Below are positions 47,681-57,280 of a stretch of DNA of 64,000 nucleotides, piece by piece (the first letter of the stretch is position 1; every line of letters begins with the position of its first letter). The DNA comes from Clostridium ljungdahlii DSM 13528 (lineage in GTDB: Bacteria; Bacillota; Clostridia; Clostridiales; Clostridiaceae). Location: positions 1,302,001 through 1,366,000 of the forward strand of contig NC_014328.1 in assembly GCF_000143685.1 (NCBI RefSeq). Direction: 5' to 3'. The position numbers and the translations under genes are program-made. A model generated the notes under the pieces. It worked only from the letters and a program-made list of their open reading frames with translations, was not told where the DNA came from and did no database searches.

Positions 47681-49159
47681 TTGGAAAATTTTGATATATA
47701 CAAAGATATTGCAGACAGAACTCAGGGGGATATATATGTAGGTGTTGTGGGACCTGTAAGAACTGGAAAATCAACTTTTATAAAGAGATTTATGGAAATA
47801 ATGGTTCTTCCTAACATAGATAATTCCTATAAAAAACAGAGAGCTAAAGATGAGCTTCCACAAAGCTCCTCAGGGAAATCCATTCATACTACAGAACCTA
47901 AATTTGTACCAAATGAAGCCATAGAGATAAATTTAAATGAAGGTACTAAATTTAAAGTTAGAATGGTAGATTGTGTTGGCTATATAGTTAAAAGTGCAGC
48001 TGGATATATGGAAGGCGAAGAAGCTAAAATGGTTACTACTCCATGGTATGACTATGAAATTCCTTTTGAAGAAGCAGCTGAAATAGGAACAAAAAAAGTA
48101 ATAAATGAACATTCAACTATAGGACTTTTGGTTACTACAGATGGGTCTATAACGGATATAGAAAGAGCAGATTACGTTGAAGCAGAGGAAAGAGTGGTTA
48201 ATGAACTAAAATCAATCAATAAACCATTTATAATGGTACTAAATTCTCAGCATCCCTTTGATCCTGATACGGTAGCCTTGAAAAAAGAGTTAGAAGGTAA
48301 ATATGATGTGCCTGTCCAAACTATGGATGTACTTAATATGAAAGAAGACGACATAACAAATGTATTTCAAAGAGTACTTAAAGAATTCCCTGTTAAAGAG
48401 ATAAATATTGATATGCCGGAATGGATAGAAAAAATGGATCCATCACATTGGTTAAAGCTAGATTTTATAGGCCTAGTAAAAGATATGTGTAGTAATATAT
48501 ACAAGGTTAGAGATATAACAAAGTCACTAGAAAGTTTTAAAGATGTAGAATTTATTGGAGAATCTATGGTAAAAGAAATAAATATGGGAGAAGGTACTGC
48601 CAGAATTGATCTAACACCTAGAAAGGATCTTTATTATAAAATATTGAGTGAGGTCTGTGAGAAAAAAATCGAAGGTGAAAGTGACTTATTAAACATAGTA
48701 AAAGAAATGCACAGTGCAAAAGTAGAATATGATAAAATAGCAGGTGCATTAAAGGAAGTAAAGGAAACAGGTTATGGACTAGTTGCTCCGCAACTTTCTG
48801 AAATGAAATTAGAAGAGCCTGAAATTGTAAAACAGGGAAATAGATTTGGAGTAAAATTAAAGGCAAGTGCACCTTCACTTCACTTTATTAGAGCAGATAT
48901 TGAAACCGAGATTTCTCCTATTATGGGTACAGAAAGAGAAAGCGAAGAGATGGTTAAATCTCTTTTGGAGCAATTTGAAAGCGATCCATCTAAAATATGG
49001 CAGAGCAATATGTTTGGAAAATCCCTAGAAATATTAGTGAAAGAGGGATTACAAAATAAGCTTTATAAAATGCCAGAAGATATTCAAATTAAAATACAAA
49101 AAACACTTCAGAAAATCATAAATGAAGGTAACGGTGGGTTAATATGCATTTTACTTTAA
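47681..49159 (+). CDS. spoIVA: Stage IV sporulation protein A
   Basis: Spore coat base-layer ATPase of 492 residues. Walker A is 'GPVRTGKST' near residue 23, followed by 'DCVGYIV' and 'EAEERVVNELK'. The C-terminus matches the family's membrane-anchoring end. SpoIVA polymerises on the forespore with ATP hydrolysis. TTG 47681 follows GGAGGG. CATAAAAA at about 47631 could be a sigma-E -10, but the -35 is weak. Confidence 0.96.
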   Translation: MENFDIYKDIADRTQGDIYVGVVGPVRTGKSTFIKRFMEIMVLPNIDNSYKKQRAKDELPQSSSGKSIHTTEPKFVPNEAIEINLNEGTKFKVRMVDCVGYIVKSAAGYMEGEEAKMVTTPWYDYEIPFEEAAEIGTKKVINEHSTIGLLVTTDGSITDIERADYVEAEERVVNELKSINKPFIMVLNSQHPFDPDTVALKKELEGKYDVPVQTMDVLNMKEDDITNVFQRVLKEFPVKEINIDMPEWIEKMDPSHWLKLDFIGLVKDMCSNIYKVRDITKSLESFKDVEFIGESMVKEINMGEGTARIDLTPRKDLYYKILSEVCEKKIEGESDLLNIVKEMHSAKVEYDKIAGALKEVKETGYGLVAPQLSEMKLEEPEIVKQGNRFGVKLKASAPSLHFIRADIETEISPIMGTERESEEMVKSLLEQFESDPSKIWQSNMFGKSLEILVKEGLQNKLYKMPEDIQIKIQKTLQKIINEGNGGLICILL

Positions 49160-49513
49160 TGTTTCATCATGTATTTTATTTTACTTAAAAGTATCTATAA
49201 TGGCGTAAATTTTAACATCTGTGCTTTTAAAATTTAGGACTTTAGATGATTTTGATATTGTCTAGGGTTCTAAATTTTTGAGTATAATTTAGAGTTACCT
49301 ATATAGCTCAAAATAAATTTTATTGAACATTCTTGCAGGTTTGTTTGTTGGAGATATTTTATGGTATAATCATTTTAAATCTTGCTTTTAAACTTAGGTT
49401 TACGATAGATCAATTGAAATTAAAGTACTCATAAGTTTTTCTTGAAATTATTATTAATATGTATGTATAATAAAATGTGGATTGATGAGGCTTCATGGAA
49501 GGATGAAATTATA
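49160..49513 (+). promoter_or_regulatory. Gene-free region with promoter for the yicC cluster
   Basis: About 350 bases. An extended -10, TGGTATAAT, lies at 49362-49370 with poor TTGTTT/TTGTTG -35 candidates near 49341-49350. A weak hairpin CTAAATT-N9-AATTTAG is at 49270-49292. No strong terminator follows spoIVA. Nothing else was recognised. Confidence 0.5.
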
Positions 49514-50392
49514 ATGATTAAAAGTATGACTGGTTTTGGAAGAGGCACTATAGAAAGTGAAAAACAAAGTTTTATAGTGGAAATAAAAAGTGTAAATCAT
49601 AGATATTGTGATTTAAATATTAAAATGCCAAAAAGTCTTATGCCTCTGGAAGACAGAATAAGAAAAATTGTTCAGCAAAAAATAAATAGAGGTAAGGTAG
49701 ATGTTTTTATAACTCAAATGAACTTTGAAGATCAGGCTACAAAGGCTGTATTAAATGAAGGTTTAGCTAATAGCTATGTAGAATGTTTAAATGTTATTAA
49801 GGAAAAATACAATATAAAAGACAATATATCTCTTTCACTTATTGCTAAATTTCCAGAAATTATAACTGTAAAAAAAGACGATGCTGATCTTGGAAATATA
49901 TGGAAGTATTTATTAACTGCTTTTAATGATGCATTAGAAATGCTAGTGGGTATGAGAGAAAAAGAAGGGGAGAAACTAGAAAAAAATATACTTGAAAAAT
50001 GCAGTTCTATTCAAACTTTACTAAATACTATAGAAAATAAATCTTTTCAAGTAGTAAAGGAATATAAAGAAAAGCTTTCAGAAAGGTTGAAGGATTTGCT
50101 TGATAAATATCCGGTAGATGAGAATAGAGTTGCAATGGAAATAGCACTATTTGCAGATAAATCTTGTATTGATGAAGAAATTGTAAGGCTAAATAGCCAT
50201 ATAGTACAATTTAAAGAGACATTAACATTGAAGGAACCTGTAGGAAGAAAACTTGATTTTATACTACAGGAAATGAATAGAGAGGCAAATACAATTGCTT
50301 CCAAATCAACAAATCTGGATATAACTAAAGTTACATTAAATATAAAAAACGAAATAGAAAAAATAAGAGAGCAAATACAAAACGTGGAGTAA
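49514..50392 (+). CDS. YicC/YloC family endoribonuclease
   Basis: About 292 residues. The N-terminus 'KSMTGFGRG' and the C-terminal 'ILQEMNREANTIASKS' are hallmarks of the family (YicC N and DUF1732 domains). E. coli YicC is an endoribonuclease acting on small RNA turnover. The frame is open to 49442, but the conserved start and AAGGATG spacing favour ATG 49514. It heads the yicC-remA-gmk-rpoZ cluster. Confidence 0.9.
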   Translation: MIKSMTGFGRGTIESEKQSFIVEIKSVNHRYCDLNIKMPKSLMPLEDRIRKIVQQKINRGKVDVFITQMNFEDQATKAVLNEGLANSYVECLNVIKEKYNIKDNISLSLIAKFPEIITVKKDDADLGNIWKYLLTAFNDALEMLVGMREKEGEKLEKNILEKCSSIQTLLNTIENKSFQVVKEYKEKLSERLKDLLDKYPVDENRVAMEIALFADKSCIDEEIVRLNSHIVQFKETLTLKEPVGRKLDFILQEMNREANTIASKSTNLDITKVTLNIKNEIEKIREQIQNVE

Positions 50393-50407
50393 GATAGGAG
50401 GAAATGT

Positions 50408-50683
50408 ATGGGTATAAAATTAATAAACATAGGATTTGGAAATATTGTTTCAGCAAATAGATTGGTGGCTATAGTAAGTCCAGAATCCGCTCCCATAAAG
50501 AGAATAATTCAGGAAGCAAGAGATAGAGGAATGCTTATAGACGCTACTTATGGAAGAAGAACAAGAGCTGTTATAATAACAGATAGTGATCATGTAATAC
50601 TTTCAGCAGTTCAACCTGAAACTGTAGCACATAGATTGTCTTCCAAAGATGGTGAAGATGATATTGGTGAGGTTGAGGAATAA
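50408..50683 (+). CDS. remA: Extracellular matrix regulator RemA (DUF370)
   Basis: 91 residues beginning '[16 protein letters not shown]', with '[18 protein letters not shown]' and '[12 protein letters not shown]', typical of RemA. In B. subtilis it is a ring-forming DNA-binding protein that activates biofilm matrix genes. Its stop shares a base with the gmk start. Confidence 0.93.
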   Translation: MGIKLINIGFGNIVSANRLVAIVSPESAPIKRIIQEARDRGMLIDATYGRRTRAVIITDSDHVILSAVQPETVAHRLSSKDGEDDIGEVEE

Positions 50684-51300
50684 TGTCAAGAAAAGGATTG
50701 CTAATTGTCATATCAGGACCTTCTGGAACTGGAAAAGGTACAGTTTGCAAGGCATTGCTGAAAAAAAATGATTTTTGGATTTCTACTTCAGCTACTACTA
50801 GGTCTCCAAGAAAAGGGGAGGTAGATGGAGTAAATTATTATTTTTTGACCGAGGAGACTTTTAAGGACAAAATAAAAAATAAGGATTTTTTAGAGTATGC
50901 TAAAGTTTATGAAAACTATTATGGTACACCTAAGTCTCAAGTTTTGAAAGCTATAGATGAAGGAAAAGATGTAGTGCTTGAAATTGATATTCAGGGAGCC
51001 TTAAAGGTAAAAGAAAGCTATCCAGAAGGGGTGTTTATATTTATACTTCCGCCTTCAATGAAAGAACTTAAAAACAGGATTATAGGTAGGGGAAGTGAAA
51101 CACCTGAGTCCTTGAATCTAAGATTTAAGTCAGCTTATAAGGAAATAAATTATGTTTCAAAATATAATTATGCGGTTATAAACGATACTGTAGACAATGC
51201 AGTGGAAAATATAGAGAGCATTATTACAGCTGAAAAATGTAGAGTAGATAGGATTAAAGATGAAATATTAAATTCTAAGGAGGGTATTTTATATGAATAA
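50683..51300 (+). CDS. gmk: Guanylate kinase
   Basis: 205 residues. P-loop 'GPSGTGKGT', GMP-binding 'TTRSPRKGEVDGVNYYF' and 'VYENYYGTP' segments are present. It converts GMP to GDP. ATG 50683 overlaps the remA stop; its own 3' end overlaps rpoZ by 8 bases. Confidence 0.97.
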   Translation: MSRKGLLIVISGPSGTGKGTVCKALLKKNDFWISTSATTRSPRKGEVDGVNYYFLTEETFKDKIKNKDFLEYAKVYENYYGTPKSQVLKAIDEGKDVVLEIDIQGALKVKESYPEGVFIFILPPSMKELKNRIIGRGSETPESLNLRFKSAYKEINYVSKYNYAVINDTVDNAVENIESIITAEKCRVDRIKDEILNSKEGILYE

Positions 51301-51511
51301 TTCAATGATAAATCCATCTATTGTGGATTTACTTAAAAAGGTAGATAATAGGTATACTTTAGTTACTATAACAGCTAAAAGGGCAAGACAACTAATTCAG
51401 GATTCGGAACCACTTGTAGATGTGGATTCAACTAAACCAGTTACTATAGCTATTAATGAAATAGATCAAGATTTGATTACCTATGAAACTGTAAAAGAGG
51501 GAATTAAATAA
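51293..51511 (+). CDS. rpoZ: RNA polymerase omega subunit
   Basis: 72 residues with 'DLLKKVDNRYTLVTITAKRARQL', the core omega motif. Omega aids assembly of the beta' subunit. AAGGAGGG lies 8 bases before ATG 51293, inside gmk. The last base is shared with the coaBC start. Confidence 0.95.
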   Translation: MNNSMINPSIVDLLKKVDNRYTLVTITAKRARQLIQDSEPLVDVDSTKPVTIAINEIDQDLITYETVKEGIK

Positions 51512-52701
51512 TGGTAAATGGCAAGAAAACAGTTGTCATAGGGGTAACTGGTGGAATAGCAGCTTATAAATCACTAGATGTTATAAGTAGGTTGAAAAAA
51601 AAGGACTTTGATATAAATGTAATAATGACAAAGTCTGCTGCAAAATTTGTTACTCCCCTTACTTTCCAGACTTTAAGTCAAAATATAGTACACACTGATA
51701 TGTTTGAAGAACCACGAGCTTTTGAAATACAACACATTTCTCTTGCAAAAAAAGCGGATTTGGTAGCAATAGTTCCTGCTACGGCTAACATAATAGGAAA
51801 GGTTTCAAGTGGAGTAGCAGATGATCTTTTAACTACAACTATCATGGCAACTAAGGCTCCTGTAATTTTTGCACCTGCTATGAATACAAATATGTATTCC
51901 AATCCAATCCTGCAGGATAATATAAATAAACTTATGAAGTTTGGATATGAATTCATAAAACCAGCTGTAGGAAGATTGGCATGTGGCGATAGTGGAGAAG
52001 GAAAACTTCCAGATGCTGATTTTATAGCTCAGGTAATTGAAAGTATGCTTTATGGTATTAAGGACTTACGGGGAAAAAAGGTTCTTGTAACTGCAGGACC
52101 GACTATAGCAGATATAGATCCAGTAAGATATATAACAAATAGGTCTTCAGGAAAGATGGGTTATTCCATAGCCGAAGAGGCTAGGGACAGAGGTGCAGAT
52201 GTAACTTTGATATCTGGGCCTACAAAGCTAAATATTCCATTTGGAATTAATTTTATAAATGTAAGGACAAATGCACAGATGCTAAAGGCTGTGCTTGATA
52301 ATTTTCAAGGACAAGATATAGTAATAAAAGCTGCTGCAGTATCTGATTATAAAACAAAAGATTATTCCAAAAGGAAGATAAAGAAAAGTGAAGATGAATT
52401 TTCATTAGCTTTTATTAGTGATGTGGACATATTGAAGGAACTTGGGAAATTAAAGAAAAATCAAATTCTAGTTGGATTTGCTGCTGAAAGCAACGATCTT
52501 TTGGAGAATGCTTCAAAGAAGCTCGAGAAAAAGAATCTTGACTATATAGTTGCCAATAATATAACGGCATCTGATTCAGGATTTGCTTCAGATGACAACA
52601 GGGTAACAATACTATCAAGGGATGGAAAAAAGGTAGATTTAAATAAGATGAGTAAGAGAGAAGTTGCTCGAAATTTATTCAATATACTATCCCAAAGGTA
52701 A
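51511..52701 (+). CDS. coaBC: Bifunctional phosphopantothenoylcysteine decarboxylase/synthetase
   Basis: 396 residues. The CoaC flavoprotein half (1-180) has 'GVTGGIAAYKSLD', 'APAMNTNM' and 'RLACGDSGEG'; the CoaB half (from about 188) has 'VLVTAGPT', 'DPVRYITNRSSGKMGY' and 'AAAVSDY'. It makes 4'-phosphopantetheine for coenzyme A in two steps. Confidence 0.96.
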   Translation: MVNGKKTVVIGVTGGIAAYKSLDVISRLKKKDFDINVIMTKSAAKFVTPLTFQTLSQNIVHTDMFEEPRAFEIQHISLAKKADLVAIVPATANIIGKVSSGVADDLLTTTIMATKAPVIFAPAMNTNMYSNPILQDNINKLMKFGYEFIKPAVGRLACGDSGEGKLPDADFIAQVIESMLYGIKDLRGKKVLVTAGPTIADIDPVRYITNRSSGKMGYSIAEEARDRGADVTLISGPTKLNIPFGINFINVRTNAQMLKAVLDNFQGQDIVIKAAAVSDYKTKDYSKRKIKKSEDEFSLAFISDVDILKELGKLKKNQILVGFAAESNDLLENASKKLEKKNLDYIVANNITASDSGFASDDNRVTILSRDGKKVDLNKMSKREVARNLFNILSQR

Positions 52702-52734
52702 TTTGATTTATCTAAAATATCGGTTTAAATGTTT

Positions 52735-52768
52735 GAGAGGGGTTTAAATTTAAAATACCTCTCTTATT
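52735..52768 (+). terminator. Weak hairpin before priA
   Basis: GAGAGG pairs with CCTCTC around a 17-base AT-rich loop, followed by TTATTTA. It may reduce read-through from coaBC. Confidence 0.4.
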
Positions 52769-52793
52769 TAATGTTTATATAAAGGGTGATTTA

Positions 52794-54995
52794 GTGTATA
52801 CATATGCAGGTATAATTGTAAACAATAGTTCTGTAAAATTAGATAAAATTTTTACCTATAAAATACCAGATAAGTTAAGTGGAAAAATTAGTATAGGTTC
52901 TAGAGTAAAAATACCTTTTGGTATGGGAAACAATAAATTAGATGGATTTGTAGTTAGGTTATATGAAGATGATATAGAAAGCAGGAAAATTAAAGAAATA
53001 AGTGATATATGTGAAAAATTCCCGCTTTTTACAAAAGAAGATTTAACTCTTATAGAAAAAATGAGAGAAATATACTTGTGTACATATCTAGAATGTATAA
53101 GAGTGTTTATTCCGAGGGGAACACTTAAAGGAATGAAAAAGAAAAAGGAAAGCCTAATTTATATTGGTAAAGATTTAGAAGGAAACTTTAATAAAGAACC
53201 ATACATAGATATATATAAAGTAGTAAAAGAAAACAATGGAGTATACACTAAGAACTTTATAAGCAAAAATTATAAATTATCCCTATCATCTATAAATACT
53301 ATGATAAAACATGGATTTCTTGTGGTTAATGAGAAAACTGTAGATAGGTATGATGTAAGACAGTATAGAGCGTATTCTAAAAAGGTACTGAATAGTGAGC
53401 AGCAGTATGCAGTAGACAATATAATAAACTCAGATAAAAACATATTTTTGATTCATGGAGTCACAGGTAGTGGTAAAACTGAAATTTACATGCATCTTGT
53501 TGAAAAGGCTATGGATAAAGGTAAGGAATCCATAATACTGGTGCCGGAAATTGCACTTACTCCACAAATGGTTGAAAGATTTAAAGGAAGATTCGGAAAA
53601 AATATAAGTGTATTTCATAGCAAATTATCAGATGGGGAAAGATATGATGAATGGATGAGGGTAAAGCTTGGCCAGGTGAAAGTTGCAATTGGTGCAAGAT
53701 CTGCGGTATTTCTTCCATTTAATAACTTAGGACTTATAATAATAGATGAAGAACATGAGTGGAGCTACAAATCAGACAGTAATCCAAAGTATAATGCTAG
53801 AGAAATTGGACAGATGAAATGTAAACAATACAATTGTAAAATGATACTTGGCTCAGCCACACCTTCTATAGAAACGTATTATAAATGTAAGACTGGTGAA
53901 ATTGAACTTATAGATATAAAAAACAGAGCAGATGGGGCACTTATGCCAGAAGTTGAAATTGTAGATATGAGGCAGGAACTTATAAATAACAATAAATCTA
54001 TATTCAGTAGGGAACTTTATCAATGTATTTGTAACAGACTTTCAAAGGGTGAACAGATAATATTGTTTTTAAATAGGAGAGGCTATTCCACCTTTGTTTC
54101 TTGCAGAAAATGTGGTTATGTATTTAAATGCAATAATTGTGATATATCCTATACCTATCACCAGAATCAAAGAAAACTTGTTTGTCATTATTGTGGAAGC
54201 AGGATAGAAGTACCTAAAGTTTGCCCTAAATGTGGCAGTAAATATGTTAAATATTTTGGTGTGGGAACAGAAAAGGTGGAAAACCAGATAAAAGCTTATT
54301 TCCCTAAAGCAAGAACACTTAGAATGGATTTTGATACTACAAGAAGTAAAAATTCTTATGAAAATATCTATAATACATTCAAACAGGGAAAAGCAGATAT
54401 ACTTATAGGAACTCAAATGGTAGCAAAAGGTTTGGATTTTAAAAATGTAACTTTAGTAGGTGTAGTGGCTGCAGATTTGTCCCTTAATTTGCCGGATTTT
54501 AAATCTACAGAGAGGACATATGAACTTATAACCCAAGTTTCAGGAAGGGCAGGTAGAGGAGAAAAGCCTGGAAAAGTAATTATTCAAACTTATAATCCTG
54601 AAAATTACAGCATAAGATATGCAGCTAAAAATGATTACGATAGTTTTTATAGGGAAGAAATTGGAATAAGGGAAAATATGAGTTATCCCCCATTTGCAGA
54701 TATACTTCTTATAAATATGAATAGTAAAAATGAAAATGTATTAATAAAAAATATACAAAATGTTGGTATATTCTTAAAAAAACTTCTTGAAAAAGATGAT
54801 AAAATTATAATATTAGGACCATGTCCCTGTCAAATATCAAAAATAAAGGAATTGTACAGGTGGCAGATAATATTAAAAGGAAAGATAACCATAAATATTG
54901 CACAAAATGTTAAAGAAGTAGTTTATGATTTATTGAAAGATGTTTATAATGATATAAGAGTTAGTATAGATAGGAATCCTAACAGTATGTTGTAA
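52794..54995 (+). CDS. priA: Primosomal helicase PriA
   Basis: 733 residues: a 3'-DNA-binding N-terminal domain, DEAH helicase motifs ('GVTGSGKTEIY', 'IIDEEHEWSYK', 'LGSATPS'), a zinc domain with four CxxC pairs between the helicase lobes ('CRKCGYVFKCNNC', 'CHYCG', 'CPKCGS') and helicase C motifs ('GTQMVAKGLDF', 'QVSGRAGRG'). It restarts stalled replication forks. GTG 52794 follows AAAGGGTGAT. Confidence 0.96.
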   Translation: MYTYAGIIVNNSSVKLDKIFTYKIPDKLSGKISIGSRVKIPFGMGNNKLDGFVVRLYEDDIESRKIKEISDICEKFPLFTKEDLTLIEKMREIYLCTYLECIRVFIPRGTLKGMKKKKESLIYIGKDLEGNFNKEPYIDIYKVVKENNGVYTKNFISKNYKLSLSSINTMIKHGFLVVNEKTVDRYDVRQYRAYSKKVLNSEQQYAVDNIINSDKNIFLIHGVTGSGKTEIYMHLVEKAMDKGKESIILVPEIALTPQMVERFKGRFGKNISVFHSKLSDGERYDEWMRVKLGQVKVAIGARSAVFLPFNNLGLIIIDEEHEWSYKSDSNPKYNAREIGQMKCKQYNCKMILGSATPSIETYYKCKTGEIELIDIKNRADGALMPEVEIVDMRQELINNNKSIFSRELYQCICNRLSKGEQIILFLNRRGYSTFVSCRKCGYVFKCNNCDISYTYHQNQRKLVCHYCGSRIEVPKVCPKCGSKYVKYFGVGTEKVENQIKAYFPKARTLRMDFDTTRSKNSYENIYNTFKQGKADILIGTQMVAKGLDFKNVTLVGVVAADLSLNLPDFKSTERTYELITQVSGRAGRGEKPGKVIIQTYNPENYSIRYAAKNDYDSFYREEIGIRENMSYPPFADILLINMNSKNENVLIKNIQNVGIFLKKLLEKDDKIIILGPCPCQISKIKELYRWQIILKGKITINIAQNVKEVVYDLLKDVYNDIRVSIDRNPNSML

Positions 54996-55031
54996 GATAT
55001 ATTAATTTAGACGCAATTATCAATATGAAAC

Positions 55032-55100
55032 AGGAAGGAGTTGAATAAGCCGTAAAAAATCTATCAATATATATTAGATTTCATTGAAACGGCAAATAAT
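55032..55100 (+). promoter_or_regulatory. def leader with hairpin between ribosome site and start
   Basis: AGGAAGGAG at 55032-55040 is about 60 bases before the def ATG. Between them GCCGT (55049-55053) pairs with ACGGC (55089-55093) and AAATCTA (55057-55063) with TAGATTT (55075-55081). No other ribosome site lies near the ATG. The fold could bring the two together. Confidence 0.5.
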
Positions 55101-55559
55101 ATGGCTTTGAGAACTGTCAGAAAATATGGAGATAGTATATTAAGAAAAAAAAGTAGGAAAGTAGAGGAAATAAATGAAAGAATCCATGTACTGTTAGATG
55201 ACATGGAGGAAACCCTTTATGAAGAAGATGGTGTAGGACTTGCAGCACCTCAAGTGGGTGTTTTAAAGAGAGTTATAGTTATAGATGTTGGAGAAGGGAT
55301 TTTAAAACTAGTGAATCCAGAAATTACATATTCTGAGGGTAAAGCCGTAGATATAGAAGGATGTTTGAGTATACCCGGAAGTGAAGGGGAGGTTGAAAGG
55401 CCAAAGAAAGTAAAGGTAAAAGCATTAAATGAGAAAGGTGAAGAGATTGTAATAGAAGGTGAGGATTTGCTTGCCAGAGCACTTTGCCATGAAATAGACC
55501 ATTTAAATGGCATACTCTTCATAGATAAAATCATAAAAAAAGGTGAGGTAACTAAGTAA
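55101..55559 (+). CDS. def: Peptide deformylase
   Basis: 152 residues. The three metal motifs are present: '[10 protein letters not shown]', 'EGCLSIPG' and 'HEIDHLNG' (HExxH variant). It removes the formyl group from nascent proteins and is paired with fmt downstream. The ATG lacks a nearby ribosome site. The stop overlaps the fmt start. Confidence 0.95.
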   Translation: MALRTVRKYGDSILRKKSRKVEEINERIHVLLDDMEETLYEEDGVGLAAPQVGVLKRVIVIDVGEGILKLVNPEITYSEGKAVDIEGCLSIPGSEGEVERPKKVKVKALNEKGEEIVIEGEDLLARALCHEIDHLNGILFIDKIIKKGEVTK

Positions 55560-56491
55560 TGAATATAGTTTTTATGGGAACACCTGAATTTTCGGTGCCA
55601 TCTTTAAAAAGATTAATAGAGGAATTTAATGTTGAAGCTGTATTTACTCAACCAGATAAACCAAAGGGGAGAGGTAAAAAGTTATGTTTTTCCGAAGTTA
55701 AAGAAGAGGCTCTTAAACACGATATTCCAATATATCAACCCCTTAAGTTAAAAAATGATGCAGAGGCAATTTCTGCTTTAACAAAGATAAGACCAGATTT
55801 CATAGTGGTAGTTGCCTATGGACAGATACTTACAAAACAAGTTCTGGATATACCTAAGTATGGATGCATAAATCTTCATGCTTCACTTTTACCTAAATAT
55901 AGGGGAGCAGCACCTATAAACTGGTGTATTATAAATGGAGAAAGTGAAAGTGGAAATACTACTATGTTTATGGATACAGGGCTTGATACAGGAGATATGC
56001 TTTTAAGCAGCAATGTTAAAATTACAGATATTATGACAGCTGGTGAACTCCACGATGTGCTTATGGAAGATGGAGCAGAACTATTGGTCAAAACATTAAA
56101 AGGACTGGAAAAAGGTGATATTGTAAGAAAAAAACAGGGAGAAACTACAACTGAGTATGCTGGAATGTTGAATAAGAGTATGGCAAAGATAAATTGGAAT
56201 TTAAATTGTAAAGACATAAAAAATTTTGTAAGAGGTTTAAATCCATGGCCTATTGCATATACTCAATATAAGAATGATAATATGAAAATATATGAGGTGG
56301 AGTGCTTGGATGAAAGTTGTGGTGAGGAACCAGGCTGTATAATAGATGTATCCAAAAATGGAATTAAAGTTGCCTGTGGAAATGGCACTGTACTCATAAA
56401 AAAAATACAATTTCCTGGAAGAAAACCCATGAATGTAAGTGAATATATAAAAGGACATTCTATAGAAAAAAACATTGTATTAAAAAAGTAA
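55559..56491 (+). CDS. fmt: Methionyl-tRNA formyltransferase
   Basis: 310 residues. '[12 protein letters not shown]' at the start, the folate-binding '[18 protein letters not shown]' and '[10 protein letters not shown]' are complete; the C-terminal domain binds tRNA. It formylates initiator Met-tRNA. ATG 55559 overlaps the def stop (TAATG). Confidence 0.96.
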   Translation: MNIVFMGTPEFSVPSLKRLIEEFNVEAVFTQPDKPKGRGKKLCFSEVKEEALKHDIPIYQPLKLKNDAEAISALTKIRPDFIVVVAYGQILTKQVLDIPKYGCINLHASLLPKYRGAAPINWCIINGESESGNTTMFMDTGLDTGDMLLSSNVKITDIMTAGELHDVLMEDGAELLVKTLKGLEKGDIVRKKQGETTTEYAGMLNKSMAKINWNLNCKDIKNFVRGLNPWPIAYTQYKNDNMKIYEVECLDESCGEEPGCIIDVSKNGIKVACGNGTVLIKKIQFPGRKPMNVSEYIKGHSIEKNIVLKK

Positions 56492-56511
56492 TTTGTGGAG
56501 GTGGTTAACCT

Positions 56512-57192
56512 ATGTTTTTCTTTGACAGCAGTTTTATTATACTCATTCCTGCGATTTTAGTAGCAGCTTGGGCACAGTATAAAGTATCGTCCACTTTTAA
56601 TAAATATTCAAGATATAGAAGTCAAAATGGATATACAGGTGCTCAGGTAGCTAGGATGCTTTTAGATGGCAGTGGTTTATATGATGTACCAGTAGAGCTG
56701 ATACCAGGAAAACTCAGTGATCACTATGATCCTTCAAAAAGAGTTATGAGACTTTCAGAAGAAGTTTATTATGGAAATTCTGTGGCGTCAATTGGGGTTG
56801 CAGCTCATGAAACAGGGCACGCAATTCAGCACAAAAACGGGTATGTACCACTTATTATAAGAAATTCCATTGTACCTGCAGTTAACTTTGGTTCTAGTGC
56901 GTCCTGGATACTATTTTTAGCAGGAATTATTTTAGGAATTAAGGGACTTGTGAATATAGGTATAATTTTATTTACTTTAGTAGTTTTGTTTCAGATAATA
57001 ACTCTTCCAGTAGAATTCAATGCGTCAAGTAGAGCATTAAAAATATTAGAAAGAAGAAATATATTATATTCCGATGAGTTAGTTGGAGCTAGATCTGTTT
57101 TAAGTGCTGCTGCAATGACTTATGTAGCTGCAGCGTTAACGGCTATAGCTAATTTATTAAGACTTATATATATAAGTAGGGACAGAGATTAA
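56512..57192 (+). CDS. Membrane zinc metallopeptidase (YugP family)
   Basis: 226 residues with about four membrane helices and the zinc motif HETGH in 'GVAAHETGHAIQH' near residue 100. The family is DUF/peptidase-associated YugP; its substrates are unknown. It stands between fmt and rsmB, a common position in clostridia. GGAGGTGGTT precedes ATG 56512. Confidence 0.9.
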   Translation: MFFFDSSFIILIPAILVAAWAQYKVSSTFNKYSRYRSQNGYTGAQVARMLLDGSGLYDVPVELIPGKLSDHYDPSKRVMRLSEEVYYGNSVASIGVAAHETGHAIQHKNGYVPLIIRNSIVPAVNFGSSASWILFLAGIILGIKGLVNIGIILFTLVVLFQIITLPVEFNASSRALKILERRNILYSDELVGARSVLSAAAMTYVAAALTAIANLLRLIYISRDRD

Positions 57193-57214
57193 AAATATAT
57201 ATTTTAGACATTTT

Positions 57215-57266
57215 AAAGAAAATAGGCTAGCGTACTGACTGGTTATTTCTTTGAAAATATCTTAAG
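57215..57266 (+). repeat. 52-nt dispersed element, copy 2
   Basis: About 90% identical to 10199-10249. Here AAAGAAA pairs with TTTCTTT without the wobble seen in copy 1. It lies fully between the metallopeptidase stop and the rsmB ribosome site. Confidence 0.75.
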
Positions 57267-57280
57267 TTAGAGGTAAAAAG

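Noticed and set aside
55025..55048. Seven-codon mini-gene before def
   Set aside because: It has no ribosome site of its own; the purine run it contains is better explained as the def ribosome site.
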